The notes under the pieces were generated by a model. That model was not told the origin of the DNA. It ran no database searches and worked only from the letters and a program-made list of their open reading frames with translations. From Clostridium sp. (GTDB taxonomy: Bacteria > Bacillota > Clostridia > Lachnospirales > Lachnospiraceae), in contig JAETQD010000001.1 in NCBI GenBank assembly GCA_021770825.1, forward strand, positions 1 to 64,000: 64,000 bases of DNA, written 5' to 3'. A program made the position numbers and the translations under genes. Within the stretch, counting starts at the first letter, position 1; each line of letters opens with the position of its first letter. Positions 8,273 through 16,051 of this stretch are shown here, piece after piece.

Positions 8273-9244
8273 CTAAGCTAATTGCCTTCTACTAAGGACC
8301 TTAACAAAATCCCCTTGGCTCTTGAGCCACATATCAATCCCATTTCCAAACACTTCCGTCCGAATCGTATATATCCTCCCTTTCCCGCCTTTTGCCTCCT
8401 TTTTTTCTATAACCTTCGCCGTTGGCAGCCTGTCTAATACAGCCTCAATCGAAATACCAGAATACTCGAAAATAATTCTTTGCAGAGGACCACCATACAT
8501 AAACTGTACCCGTTTCCGGAATTCCCCTTCTTCAAACCTTTCTTTATATGGAACCGAAAAATGTTCATCCAATACATAAAAAGATCGAATCCTGTCTATT
8601 CGGTAAATTGCCGGAGACAGATATTCTATTTCTTCCCCTTCCCGTTCAATAAAAGCAACCAGATAAAAATAAAACTCCGAAAACATAATCCCAACCGGCC
8701 TCACCAACCTACTCACAGGCCGGTCTTCCCTAAGTTTCTCATACCGTATTTTCATATAATTCTGGTATTTAACCGCACTTCCGATCTCCCACAGCTTACC
8801 GATGAACTTTGTATGATGATGCGGTTCGATGTAATGATACCGTTCATTGGCAATCAGAGCTTCGGTCTGCTTTTGATGGGATGGCGGAGCACAGTTGGCA
8901 ATTAGCTTTTCAATGATCGGTTCCAGCTCGTCCTTCACAAAGGCCCGGCTTTCCAGAAGTATTTTACAGACTGCAAGAAGTTCTCCCCCGGTCATCTTCC
9001 TGGCATCGTTGTCCAACCGGAATCCGCCTGTTTTCCTGTCATAAATCACAGACGCGTTTCCTCCCATGGCATCCCTCTGATTGGAAATATAAGCTCGGAT
9101 AGCTTCAATATCTCTCTGGATAGAACGGGGATTGACTTCAAATTGGTCTGCCAGCTTCGCTTTATGAACAGTCTCTCCATCCAAAAGCATCTTGTATATG
9201 GTCAGTATCCGCTCGGTTTTATTTTTTTCGCCTGACTGTGACAT
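8273..9244 (-). CDS. WYL-domain transcriptional regulator
   Basis: Residues ~10-65 form a winged HTH (DeoR/HTH_11 type: LADQFEVNPRSIQRDIEAIR). Residues ~150-235 are the WYL domain, with a VRPVGIMFSEFYFYLVAF core, and a WCX-like C-terminus follows. WYL proteins bind ligands, often nucleotides or nucleic acid, and commonly control defence or phage-related operons. This gene heads an eight-gene minus-strand unit and carries a structured promoter element (9276-9307), repeated once elsewhere in the window (12120-12151), that is a good candidate for its binding site. The ribosome binding site GGGGGAGG precedes ATG 9244. Confidence 0.9.
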   Translation of the reverse strand: MSQSGEKNKTERILTIYKMLLDGETVHKAKLADQFEVNPRSIQRDIEAIRAYISNQRDAMGGNASVIYDRKTGGFRLDNDARKMTGGELLAVCKILLESRAFVKDELEPIIEKLIANCAPPSHQKQTEALIANERYHYIEPHHHTKFIGKLWEIGSAVKYQNYMKIRYEKLREDRPVSRLVRPVGIMFSEFYFYLVAFIEREGEEIEYLSPAIYRIDRIRSFYVLDEHFSVPYKERFEEGEFRKRVQFMYGGPLQRIIFEYSGISIEAVLDRLPTAKVIEKKEAKGGKGRIYTIRTEVFGNGIDMWLKSQGDFVKVLSRRQLA

Positions 9245-9275
9245 AAGACTTCCTCCCCCTTACTTTCATACCCAC

Positions 9276-9307
9276 AGTATACGGAATGACATGGACAGAA
9301 TCTGTCA
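9276..9307 (-). promoter_or_regulatory. WYL-operon promoter/operator, copy 1
   Basis: On the minus strand the 32-base element holds GACAGA-T-TCTGTC (a perfect inverted repeat) about 18 bases upstream of a TATACT -10 box; no normal -35 hexamer exists at the usual spacing. A 27/32-identical element of exactly the same length occurs at 12120-12151. The arrangement fits a promoter controlled by the adjacent WYL protein (inference). Confidence 0.6.
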
Positions 9308-9408
9308 CTTTGCTAAAATAACTCTGCTTTAAGTATATACCATTCCCAGGCATTTCGGAATATACAATTACACAAATTCCTGACCAATATTTCTATCTGA
9401 TAGCAGAG

Positions 9409-9440
9409 AAAGGCGAAGCTGCAAACGCCCCGCCTTTCCC
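9409..9440 (-). terminator. Terminator after the cell-wall-binding protein gene
   Basis: GAAAGGCG at ~9412 pairs with CGCCTTTC at ~9430, giving an 8-bp stem immediately past the stop codon at 9449. The following T-tract is weak. Confidence 0.5.
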
Positions 9441-9448
9441 TTATGCTG

Positions 9449-11602
9449 TTACTGAATCCATCTTCCCAGTGCGTCCACGGTATATCCATCCGGAGTTACC
9501 CCGTTCATAACCAGGGCACCCAGGTATTCGCTGGACTGCTCATCGAAATAATACCAGTAACCGTCAATATATTTCCATCCCGTTACCATGCTGCCGCAAG
9601 TTCCATCGGCCATCGGATTCAGATAATACCATCTTCCGTCCACGTCCTTAAGCCATCCTGTCTGCATGTAGCCTTCGCCATCGAAATGATACCAGGCGGC
9701 CTTCTGCTGATAAGAAAGGAACTGCCAGATATTTACCGGATAGGAACCGTCCGGATTCTTAAACCACCAGCCCTTTTCATCCGTTTTCCAGCTTCCGGCT
9801 TCCTTCTTTGCGGCAGATGCAGTGCTGTAAGAGGAATCTCCATCATCAGAGCGGCTGCTGCCGGAAGAGCTGCTTCCGTTCGTGTGGCTTCCGCTCTTTT
9901 CTTCTGTGAACACATACGTACTGAAGCTGTCAGCCGCAAAGGTGACCGCCTCTCCCTCACTGTCATAAAGATAGGAAACCTCTTCTGTCTCACCATCATG
10001 GATATGGTACAGATCAAAGGAAGAACTGGTGATGGTCTTCGGCTTCGGCACAGTGATAATTAACGGGATATCCAGGTTATTTTTCTCTTTTCCTGCCAGC
10101 ATAACCTTCAAATCAAAGGCAGCCGTATTCTTGCTCTTCAAATCTTCCGGCATGGTCTCTGTTGAGGCTGCCACGTGCAGTCCGATCTTCTTATTGGCTT
10201 CTCCGGAGAAACCAAGTCCCACGGCCTTCACAGCAGACACATCAAGCTGTTCTTTAACCTCATCCTTTACTTCCACATAGGTGGAAATGTTCTGGTCCTC
10301 GCTCACCAGGAAATCAAGGGCCTTCATCTGCGCCATAATATCAGAATTGTCCATCATGGTGCTGGCAAGAACTTCATTGTCAATGCATTTTAAGGTATCA
10401 ACTGCCTCAACGGTGTTGAGATCACCCTCTTCAATCCGGTTAAAGACGCCGCTTATCTGCTCTTCACCGCCTATTTCCGGATAGCTTACCTTAATCTGGA
10501 ACCCTGTTCTGTCGAGAATCGCTTTCTGCTTTTCGGTATTGATACGCAGCGTTCCATAAACAAGCCCCACATCAATCATCGGTATACGGATAACCTGATT
10601 ATCCCAGTCAATTTCATACTGATACCGCATTTCTCCATGATTCATTGATGTTACCGTGACTGGATCACTGGAAACGCCTCTGCGGATGTTAAACCGGTTT
10701 TTATTTCCAACGGCATACACCGATTTGAACATGTCATAATCAGCTTCTTTTATTTCATACTCCGCATTGCTGGATGAAGCTGTCTGCACTTTCTCCTTTA
10801 CCATAATCGTAAAGGGAATCTCCACCACATCGCCGACTACGGCCTCCTTGGGAGACTCGCCAAGCTTAACCGAGGTAACCGCTGGGAAAGAGATCACATC
10901 CTCGGAAAGGAATCCATCGGTACCGAAGTCATAGGTCTGTCCATCAATGGTCTGTTCTCCTGTCACAGGTTTTCCGTCTTCGCCGCAGTAAAACCATTTG
11001 CCCTCATAGGGAATCCAGTGGTTGACAGGAATGGTATAATCCATAGATTCTCTGTAATAGCCGTCAATGAAATCTCCGAACTCATTGGATTTCATTTCAC
11101 CATCTTTGTCGAAATAATAGAACTGTCCGTCGATCTTATAGAGGCCCTGCTCAACGGGGGTTTTATTTTCATCGTTGTATTTCCATGCAGACACGGAGCC
11201 CTTATCCTGCCACCAGCAGTTGGCCTTTGTGCTGTTGCTCACATAGTTGCTGACTCCGGTTCCTAAAAGCTCGTAGAGCTTATGAGGATTTCCCGCCTCA
11301 TCCCGGCAGTCGTCCAGGGCCATTCCCCTGTCATCAAGAGTGATAATGTATTTCACTCCATTGACATGGATGGAAATTTCTTTTCCGGCATGTCCCGTAT
11401 CCAGATATCCGTCGGAACCAATCCAGAACCACAATCCATTGCTCAACCTCAAAACATTCTTTTCGTAATTTCCATTGCTGTCGGCATGACGCCAGATTTT
11501 CTCTTCGCTGCTGCCCACATTAACCCAGATAGCCTGTGCCGGGAAACTTGCAGATACTGCCAAGAGCAACGCCATGCCAAGAGCCGCTGCTCTCTTTTTC
11601 AT
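9449..11602 (-). CDS. Secreted cell-wall-binding repeat protein (717 aa)
   Basis: An N-terminal signal peptide (MKKRAAALGMALLLAVSASF, with AxA before Ile-25) is followed by several choline-binding-like repeats (residues ~30-215, e.g. GLWFWIGSDGYLDTG). A large central domain (~240-560) has NEAT/DUF-like beta strands with no motif I can name. Next comes a Ser/Gly-rich linker (~580-610) and a second repeat block at the C-terminus with GYWYYFD and GRWYYLN units, ending GRWIQ. Such repeats hold proteins non-covalently on the clostridial cell wall. It is divergent from the XRE regulator at 11748, and a perfect palindrome overlaps its -10 box, suggesting repression by that regulator. Confidence 0.85.
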   Translation of the reverse strand: MKKRAAALGMALLLAVSASFPAQAIWVNVGSSEEKIWRHADSNGNYEKNVLRLSNGLWFWIGSDGYLDTGHAGKEISIHVNGVKYIITLDDRGMALDDCRDEAGNPHKLYELLGTGVSNYVSNSTKANCWWQDKGSVSAWKYNDENKTPVEQGLYKIDGQFYYFDKDGEMKSNEFGDFIDGYYRESMDYTIPVNHWIPYEGKWFYCGEDGKPVTGEQTIDGQTYDFGTDGFLSEDVISFPAVTSVKLGESPKEAVVGDVVEIPFTIMVKEKVQTASSSNAEYEIKEADYDMFKSVYAVGNKNRFNIRRGVSSDPVTVTSMNHGEMRYQYEIDWDNQVIRIPMIDVGLVYGTLRINTEKQKAILDRTGFQIKVSYPEIGGEEQISGVFNRIEEGDLNTVEAVDTLKCIDNEVLASTMMDNSDIMAQMKALDFLVSEDQNISTYVEVKDEVKEQLDVSAVKAVGLGFSGEANKKIGLHVAASTETMPEDLKSKNTAAFDLKVMLAGKEKNNLDIPLIITVPKPKTITSSSFDLYHIHDGETEEVSYLYDSEGEAVTFAADSFSTYVFTEEKSGSHTNGSSSSGSSRSDDGDSSYSTASAAKKEAGSWKTDEKGWWFKNPDGSYPVNIWQFLSYQQKAAWYHFDGEGYMQTGWLKDVDGRWYYLNPMADGTCGSMVTGWKYIDGYWYYFDEQSSEYLGALVMNGVTPDGYTVDALGRWIQ

Positions 11603-11648
11603 CTGAACTCCTCCTTTTTTATCAGACCGTGCATGTGCACGGTGTATG

Positions 11649-11669
11649 ATACATGATTATATCATGTAT
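11649..11669. promoter_or_regulatory. 9-3-9 perfect palindrome between divergent genes
   Basis: Bases 11649-11657 and 11661-11669 are perfect inverted arms. On the minus strand the centre contains TATAAT (11661-11656), the likely -10 box of the cell-wall-binding protein gene. The overlap points to a repressor operator, most simply for the XRE regulator encoded 80 bases away. Confidence 0.55.
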
Positions 11670-11747
11670 TTATAAATAATTCCATATTTTAAACGTGTAT
11701 TTTTTGTTTTTTCTTTCGATACAATGTTAAAGAATGAGGTGAATACT

Positions 11748-12056
11748 ATGGAATCTGACTACATTGCCAAACGGATTACAGAGCTGCGTTTGAAAAAAGG
11801 GGTTGCTGAACACCGTATGAGCCTGGAACTTGGACATAGCCGCTCCTATATGCAGGGAATATCCAGCGGAAGGGCTTTGCCCAGCATGACAGAATTTCTT
11901 GCCATTTGTGAGTATTTGGGAGTTTCTCCCAGGGATTTTTTTGAGGAAGACAATATAAATCCCCCGTTGCTGCAGGAAACTCTCGATAAGTTGAAGACGC
12001 TTTCGGAGAGCGACCTGATGATGGTAAATACGTTCATTGAACGGCTGCAAAAGTAA
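11748..12056 (+). CDS. XRE-family HTH transcriptional regulator
   Basis: The ~102-residue protein carries a Cro/C1 HTH at residues ~5-60 (RITELRLKKGVAEHRMSLEL, then SLxMTEFLAICEYLGVSPRD). A short helical tail follows. ATG 11748 is chosen because GAGGTG lies 6 bases upstream; an earlier in-frame start at 11724 lacks a site. It lies divergent to the cell-wall-binding protein gene with a palindromic operator between them. The HTH recognition helix carries the unusual LGHSRSYMQGISSGRALPSM, common in small clostridial XRE proteins. Confidence 0.85.
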   Translation: MESDYIAKRITELRLKKGVAEHRMSLELGHSRSYMQGISSGRALPSMTEFLAICEYLGVSPRDFFEEDNINPPLLQETLDKLKTLSESDLMMVNTFIERLQK

Positions 12057-12118
12057 AAGAGCTCCGGCTGTCCAACAGCCCCCGTTGGAAAGTATTCCGT
12101 AAAAATACTTTCCGCCCT
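12050..12118 (-). ncRNA. Candidate small structured RNA
   Basis: Minus-strand transcription from the promoter element at 12120-12151 would give an RNA of ~65-75 bases with a perfect 10-bp hairpin (arms ~12091-12100 and 12108-12117, give or take a few bases). A second hairpin (GGCTGT-TGG-ACAGCC, ~12066-12080) is followed by GGAGCTCTTTT. There is no ORF. It would end antisense to the 3' end of the XRE gene. The prediction rests on promoter plus terminator-like structure only. Confidence 0.35.
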
Positions 12119-12119
12119 T

Positions 12120-12151
12120 ATTATACGGACTGTCGTGGACAGTATCTGTCA
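12120..12151 (-). promoter_or_regulatory. WYL-type promoter/operator, copy 2
   Basis: 27 of 32 bases match the element in front of the WYL regulator, with the same spacing between the GACAG-ATA-CTGTC inverted repeat and the -10 box (here TATAAT, 12125-12120). No CDS follows on the minus strand, which is why a small RNA is proposed. Confidence 0.55.
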
Positions 12152-12169
12152 TTTAGGAAAAAAATGTAA

Positions 12170-12225
12170 AACAAAAATAGAAAAGCAGGTTTTGAGTCCG
12201 GATGAAACTCAAAAACCTGCTTTTC
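12170..12225 (-). terminator. Terminator of the HTH/membrane protein pair
   Basis: Arms 12179-12197 and 12207-12226 pair over ~19 bases with one bulge. On the minus strand the stem is followed by an A/T-rich CTATTTTTGTTTT tract. The stem overlaps the last codons and stop of the membrane protein gene. Confidence 0.7.
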
Positions 12226-12690
12226 TTACATCATCCTGCTTAATATCATACGGAACAAAAGAAGGAGAACCGCATATACAGCCATTACCAATAGCAGCAC
12301 GGTCACCACCGTCTGGCTTATAAAACCTCCAATCAGAATCCCCAGATACAAAAGCAAAAACATTGAATAGCCCGCATAAGCCCAGCACCTGAGTCCAAGG
12401 AGACGGTTTCTCTCATCTGTTTCCACCAGGGCACGTTTCTTTCCCAACTCCTCATTCTTCAGATATCGAACATTCATGAAAAAATTAATACTGCCGCCGG
12501 TCATGAGTCCAATCCCAATTCCGCGGTAAAAACTGGCCAACGAGGGCTCGGAAAATCTGCTGCTTTCAGAAATTCCCAAAAGAAATGCCAGCGCACCTGC
12601 TAAAAAACAGCCTGCATATATGAAAATCCGCATGCGGCATCTCTTTTTAAAGTCAATGGGTGAATCGGTAAATAAACGGTTTAAAAACAT
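12226..12690 (-). CDS. Small integral membrane protein (154 aa)
   Basis: Four hydrophobic segments are visible: ~22-42, ~55-75 (weak), ~100-125 and ~127-150. A KRCRMR cluster precedes the first segment. A conserved-looking NVRYLKNEELGKKRALVETD segment sits between the two halves, as in small DUF2178-like or permease-associated proteins that pair with an HTH gene. Its ATG shares a base with the stop of the HTH gene upstream (TAATG), so translation is coupled. The function is unknown; pairs of this kind are common in Firmicutes. Confidence 0.75.
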   Translation of the reverse strand: MFLNRLFTDSPIDFKKRCRMRIFIYAGCFLAGALAFLLGISESSRFSEPSLASFYRGIGIGLMTGGSINFFMNVRYLKNEELGKKRALVETDERNRLLGLRCWAYAGYSMFLLLYLGILIGGFISQTVVTVLLLVMAVYAVLLLLFRMILSRMM

Positions 12691-12893
12691 TATGATTCCT
12701 CCTCTTCAAATATGAAAATGTCTTCAATGGTGCAGGAAAAATAGCGAGCCAGTTTGTGGGCCAACTGGAGCGAGGCGTTATATTTTCCATTTTCCAGAGA
12801 AATAATTGTCTGCCTTGTGACCCCCACCGCTTCTGCCAGATCTTCCTGCCGGATTTTTCTGGATTTCCGCAATTCCTGAATTCGGTTTTTCAT
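12690..12893 (-). CDS. Cro/C1-type HTH regulator (67 aa)
   Basis: A single compact HTH: NRIQELRKSRKIRQEDLAEA then VTRQTIISLENGKYNASLQL, ending with IEDIFIFEEEES. This is the YozG/small-XRE form. It is co-transcribed with the membrane protein downstream. A 17-bp perfect palindrome over its own -10 box suggests autorepression. Confidence 0.9.
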   Translation of the reverse strand: MKNRIQELRKSRKIRQEDLAEAVGVTRQTIISLENGKYNASLQLAHKLARYFSCTIEDIFIFEEEES

Positions 12894-12935
12894 TTCCGTC
12901 CTCTTTTCCTTTATGTAAAGTTTGTTTTACATTTA

Positions 12936-12966
12936 AAAGTATAGTATACTTTACATGAGATGTCAA
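12936..12966 (-). promoter_or_regulatory. Promoter and operator of the HTH/membrane pair
   Basis: On the minus strand TTGACA (12966-12961), a 17-base spacer and TATACT (12943-12938) form a near-consensus promoter. Bases 12936-12952 are a perfect palindrome (8-1-8) covering the -10 box. Confidence 0.7.
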
Positions 12967-13045
12967 GTTAATTTTACATTTTTATAATAGTTTACATAAC
13001 TATATTATGTAAACGAAAAGGCCAAAGAAGGGATAAAACCACAAG

Positions 13046-13087
13046 AAAAAAAGACCTGCATGCATTTCAGGCATACAAGTCTTTTTT
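13046..13087. terminator. Bidirectional terminator after the cysteine desulfurase gene
   Basis: AAAAAAGAC at the left pairs with GTCTTTTTT at the right around a stem-loop containing GCATGC/GCAT. T-tracts occur on both strands. It ends the selenium supply operon. Confidence 0.75.
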
Positions 13088-13095
13088 GTGACTGC

Positions 13096-14235
13096 TTAAT
13101 CTTCTGCCAGCTCCTTCATAGCTTTGATGGCAGTATCCACTTCTTCTTCTGTATTGAACCAGGAGAAGGAAAAGCGTACCATTCCCTGCTCTACCGTTCC
13201 CATGGACTGGTGCATCAAAGGTGCACAGTGGGCGCCGGGACGGGTGGAAATTCCATAGGTGAAGGACAGCTCATCGCTGACCTCCGAGGAGTCATAGTTT
13301 CCAAGATTCAAGGACACCACAGCGGCTCTCTCGTCGGTATCAAAATTACCGTAGAGCTTGATGGTGGGAATTTCCCTGATTCCATCCAGGAACCGGCGCA
13401 TCAGGCGGATTTCCTTCTGATGGATGGTGTCCGTTCCTGTTTCCTTTAAGAACAAAAGGGCTGCATGGAGTCCGGCAATTCCATGACCATTTAAGGTTCC
13501 TGCTTCCAGGGCTGTGGGCATCTCATGGGGATGTTCCTTTAAATAGGTATGGATTCCGCTTCCGCCGGACTTTAAGGGGCGGATGGAAAGTCCGTCACGG
13601 ACACAGATTCCTCCGGTTCCCTGGGGCCCGTAAAGGCCCTTATGACCTGTAAAGCAGAGAACATCGATGTGCATGGCTTCCATATCAATGGGAAGAACTC
13701 CGGCCGTCTGGGAGGCGTCCACCACAAACAAAAGCCCATGTTCCTTACAGAAGGAGCCAAGGAGATGAAGGTCATTGGCATTTCCTGTCAGGTTGGAGGC
13801 ATGGGTGCAGACCAGAGCTTTTGTTTCCGGCCTTAAAAAGCTCTCCAGCAGATCTGTGCGAAGGCATCCTTTTTCGTCACAGGGGACGAAGGAAACCAAA
13901 GCCCCGGCCTCCTCCAGGCGGTATAGGGGCCGCAGAACGGAATTGTGCTCCATGACCGTTGAAATAATGTGGTCTCCCGGGCCAAACAATCCCAGAATTG
14001 CTGTGTTTAAAGCCTCGGTGGAATTGCATGTGAACGCCACCTGCTTGGGATTTCCAAGGTGAACCAGGTCAGAAATCATCTCTCTGGTCTCATAAATAAG
14101 CCTGGAGGCATCCAATGAGGCCTCATGGGCGCCACGTCCTGAATTTCCCATGTGTTTCATGGCATTGACCACCGCTTCGATCACGGAATCCGGTTTCTGC
14201 ATGGTGGTTGCCGCATTGTCCATATAAATTCCCAT
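13096..14235 (-). CDS. NifS-like aminotransferase class V (selenocysteine lyase/cysteine desulfurase type)
   Basis: A PLP-dependent enzyme of 379 residues beginning IYMDNAATT. The PLP lysine is in FTGHKGLYGPQGTGG (~residue 205) and the catalytic cysteine in RPGAHCAPLMHQSMGT (~337), the form seen in the TIGR01977 group. In selenium gene sets this enzyme removes Se or S from (seleno)cysteine to supply selenophosphate synthesis. It is the last gene of yedE-yedF-DUF3343-desulfurase, and together with the nearby sel and grd genes this favours a selenium role; the sequence alone cannot separate Se from S. Confidence 0.9.
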   Translation of the reverse strand: MGIYMDNAATTMQKPDSVIEAVVNAMKHMGNSGRGAHEASLDASRLIYETREMISDLVHLGNPKQVAFTCNSTEALNTAILGLFGPGDHIISTVMEHNSVLRPLYRLEEAGALVSFVPCDEKGCLRTDLLESFLRPETKALVCTHASNLTGNANDLHLLGSFCKEHGLLFVVDASQTAGVLPIDMEAMHIDVLCFTGHKGLYGPQGTGGICVRDGLSIRPLKSGGSGIHTYLKEHPHEMPTALEAGTLNGHGIAGLHAALLFLKETGTDTIHQKEIRLMRRFLDGIREIPTIKLYGNFDTDERAAVVSLNLGNYDSSEVSDELSFTYGISTRPGAHCAPLMHQSMGTVEQGMVRFSFSWFNTEEEVDTAIKAMKELAED

Positions 14236-14327
14236 AAGTCTCCTCCATAAATTGCGCCGGGCAGGCGCTTTTTGCGGGAAAACAGGCGCCGGGACCCGGA
14301 ATGGTCCGGATCAGGGCGCCTGCTTCC

Positions 14328-14564
14328 TTAATATAATAATTCTGCAATTTCCTCGCTTGCAATGTTCTGCTCTGTGAGGAATGCTTCCATTCCGGCCCGC
14401 TCTGACGGTGCCACACACCAGGCCAGTCCGCATCCGGCAGACAGCTCTCTCGGCACTGGAATCATACGTCCGGGCTTTCCATATTCCTTACAGGCCTTCT
14501 CGAAAGCGATTGCGTCAGCGGTCGTATGGAATGTGATGATTAACTTCCATTCTTTCTGTCTCAT
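14328..14564 (-). CDS. DUF3343 putative Se/S carrier protein
   Basis: A 78-residue protein with the DUF3343 pattern: an N-terminal LIITFHTTADAIAFEKACKE, GRMIPVPRELSAGCGLAWC and a short C-terminal helix. The two cysteines in SAGCGLAWC are candidate carriers of persulfide or selenide. DUF3343 genes commonly sit next to a TusA-like protein and a NifS-like lyase in selenium loci, exactly as here. Confidence 0.88.
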   Translation of the reverse strand: MRQKEWKLIITFHTTADAIAFEKACKEYGKPGRMIPVPRELSAGCGLAWCVAPSERAGMEAFLTEQNIASEEIAELLY

Positions 14565-14576
14565 AGTTTCTCTTTC

Positions 14577-14783
14577 CTATTCGATAACCAGCTCGAATTC
14601 GTCTCCTTTTTCTGTAACGGTTACCTTTTTCCCCTGACTCTTTGCGAACTTTTCCACATTGGCTCTTGTGTGAGGCTCTGTCACAAGAACTTTGATGGTT
14701 TCATTTCCATGGCTCTTTAAAGCAGCGGATGTGAGCATCACAGGTTCCGGGCAGGATAAACCTCTTGCATCTACTTCATACAT
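14577..14783 (-). CDS. yedF: TusA/SirA-like sulfurtransferase, YedF N-terminal type
   Basis: 68 residues forming one TusA-like domain: VDARGLSCPEPVMLTSAAL with the CPxP active-site cysteine (Cys-11). The usual longer YedF has an additional DsrE-like domain, which is missing here; the stop is clean, so this is a single-domain version. It probably passes Se (or S) from the YedE transporter towards DUF3343 and the desulfurase. Confidence 0.88.
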   Translation of the reverse strand: MYEVDARGLSCPEPVMLTSAALKSHGNETIKVLVTEPHTRANVEKFAKSQGKKVTVTEKGDEFELVIE

Positions 14784-14809
14784 AATAATTCCTCTTTTCT
14801 ATACGATGA

Positions 14810-15901
14810 TTACGCTTTTTTGTTCTTCGGTGAAAAACCAATGATAAACAGGATAATAATGCAGGCAATCACTGCCACCTGTCCGTTGATTCCGGGACCT
14901 CCTGCTACGGCCGGAGTATCGGCTGTTGCTGCGGCTGCTGCTACGCCTGCCAGGCTGAAGTTGTGGCAGAAAGCTGCGCCAACTAAAAGGCCGAGGAAGG
15001 TAACTGCGGAGTCGGAAGAACCCTGTCCAGCCAGTACAAGCTGTCTTAAGGGGCATCCGCCTGCTAAAACTGCTGCAAATCCAACGGCGTAAAGGCCGAG
15101 GAAGTTCCAGATGTGCTGGGCATGGGCAACGGGCTGTCCGTCAAAGGAAAGCTTGAAGCCGCCGGTTGCCAGGTTGTAAATTAACATCACAACGAAGAAA
15201 CCGCCGATAATGGTGATCAGATCATAGTTCTTCATTAAGATCACGTCACGGATGCTGCCTGCAAAGCAGGTTCTGCACTTCTGGGCCAGGGCGCCGAAAA
15301 TCAGGCCGCCGATTAAGGAAACCAGAAGCGGTGCATGCATGCTGCCAGGTCCTTTTTCGCTGAAAGCGAACAGGGAGGTGGTCACGCTTAAGATAAGGAG
15401 AATTGCCAGCGCGATGGGAAGCACAGCGCCGGATGCCTTATCAACGGTGTAGGAACGGCCCAGGGAAAATCCCTTTCTGAGGGCGATGGTGCCTGTGAAA
15501 ACACCAAGGGCAAAGCCCACAAAGCCCACATAGGCATTGAGGTCACCTGCGGACATACGGATAATCATACGAAGCGGGCAGCCTAAAAATGCCAGGGAGC
15601 CGATCATCATGATTACACCGAGAATAAAACGGATCATCGGAGAAGATCCTGCTGTGGAACGGTATTCCTTTGTGAATACTGCGATTAAGAATGCACCGCA
15701 TACGATACCGACGATTTCCGGTCTCATATACTGCACAACTGCTGCTGTGTGGAGCTTCATGGCACCTGCGGAGTCACGGACAAAGCAGGCGATGCACATG
15801 GCCATGTTCTTGGGATTCCCCATGAATGCAAGAAGAGCTGCAATCACTCCCAGAACTGCACCAGAAGCAGCCAGAGTCTTTTTGTTTGCTGTTACGTTCA
15901 T
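14810..15901 (-). CDS. yedE: YedE-family selenium (sulfur-type) transporter
   Basis: A 363-residue polytopic membrane protein with ~10 hydrophobic helices and repeated Gly/Cys motifs: ACFVRDSAG, FLGCPLRMIIRM, CRTCFAGSIRD and LAGGCPLRQLVL. These paired cysteine motifs are those of the YeeE/YedE family (TIGR04112 type). Its position, directly ahead of yedF and near selA/selB, is the classical evidence for selenium import. It has its own palindromic promoter downstream of the LysR gene. Confidence 0.9.
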   Translation of the reverse strand: MNVTANKKTLAASGAVLGVIAALLAFMGNPKNMAMCIACFVRDSAGAMKLHTAAVVQYMRPEIVGIVCGAFLIAVFTKEYRSTAGSSPMIRFILGVIMMIGSLAFLGCPLRMIIRMSAGDLNAYVGFVGFALGVFTGTIALRKGFSLGRSYTVDKASGAVLPIALAILLILSVTTSLFAFSEKGPGSMHAPLLVSLIGGLIFGALAQKCRTCFAGSIRDVILMKNYDLITIIGGFFVVMLIYNLATGGFKLSFDGQPVAHAQHIWNFLGLYAVGFAAVLAGGCPLRQLVLAGQGSSDSAVTFLGLLVGAAFCHNFSLAGVAAAAATADTPAVAGGPGINGQVAVIACIIILFIIGFSPKNKKA

Positions 15902-15971
15902 TTTACTACCCCTTTTCTGTAATTGTGAAATTTGGCAGAAAATCTACAAAATTGTAAATTCCGCTTTAGAC

Positions 15972-16013
15972 AATTTTACCAGATCGGGCAGTAACTGTCT
16001 AATTTAAAAAGAC
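15972..16013 (-). promoter_or_regulatory. Promoter and inverted-repeat operator of the yedE operon
   Basis: On the minus strand TAGACA (16000-15995), a 17-base spacer and TAAAAT (15977-15972). TGTCT (15995-15999) and AGACA (16009-16013) are inverted arms 9 bases apart covering the -35 region, and TTGTCTAAA recurs at ~15965. The T-N11-A spacing is what LysR proteins bind, and the LysR gene ends only 40 bases away. Confidence 0.55.
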
Positions 16014-16051
16014 AATAGAACAGAATTTTATTATAGCTTTTTTCAATATTA

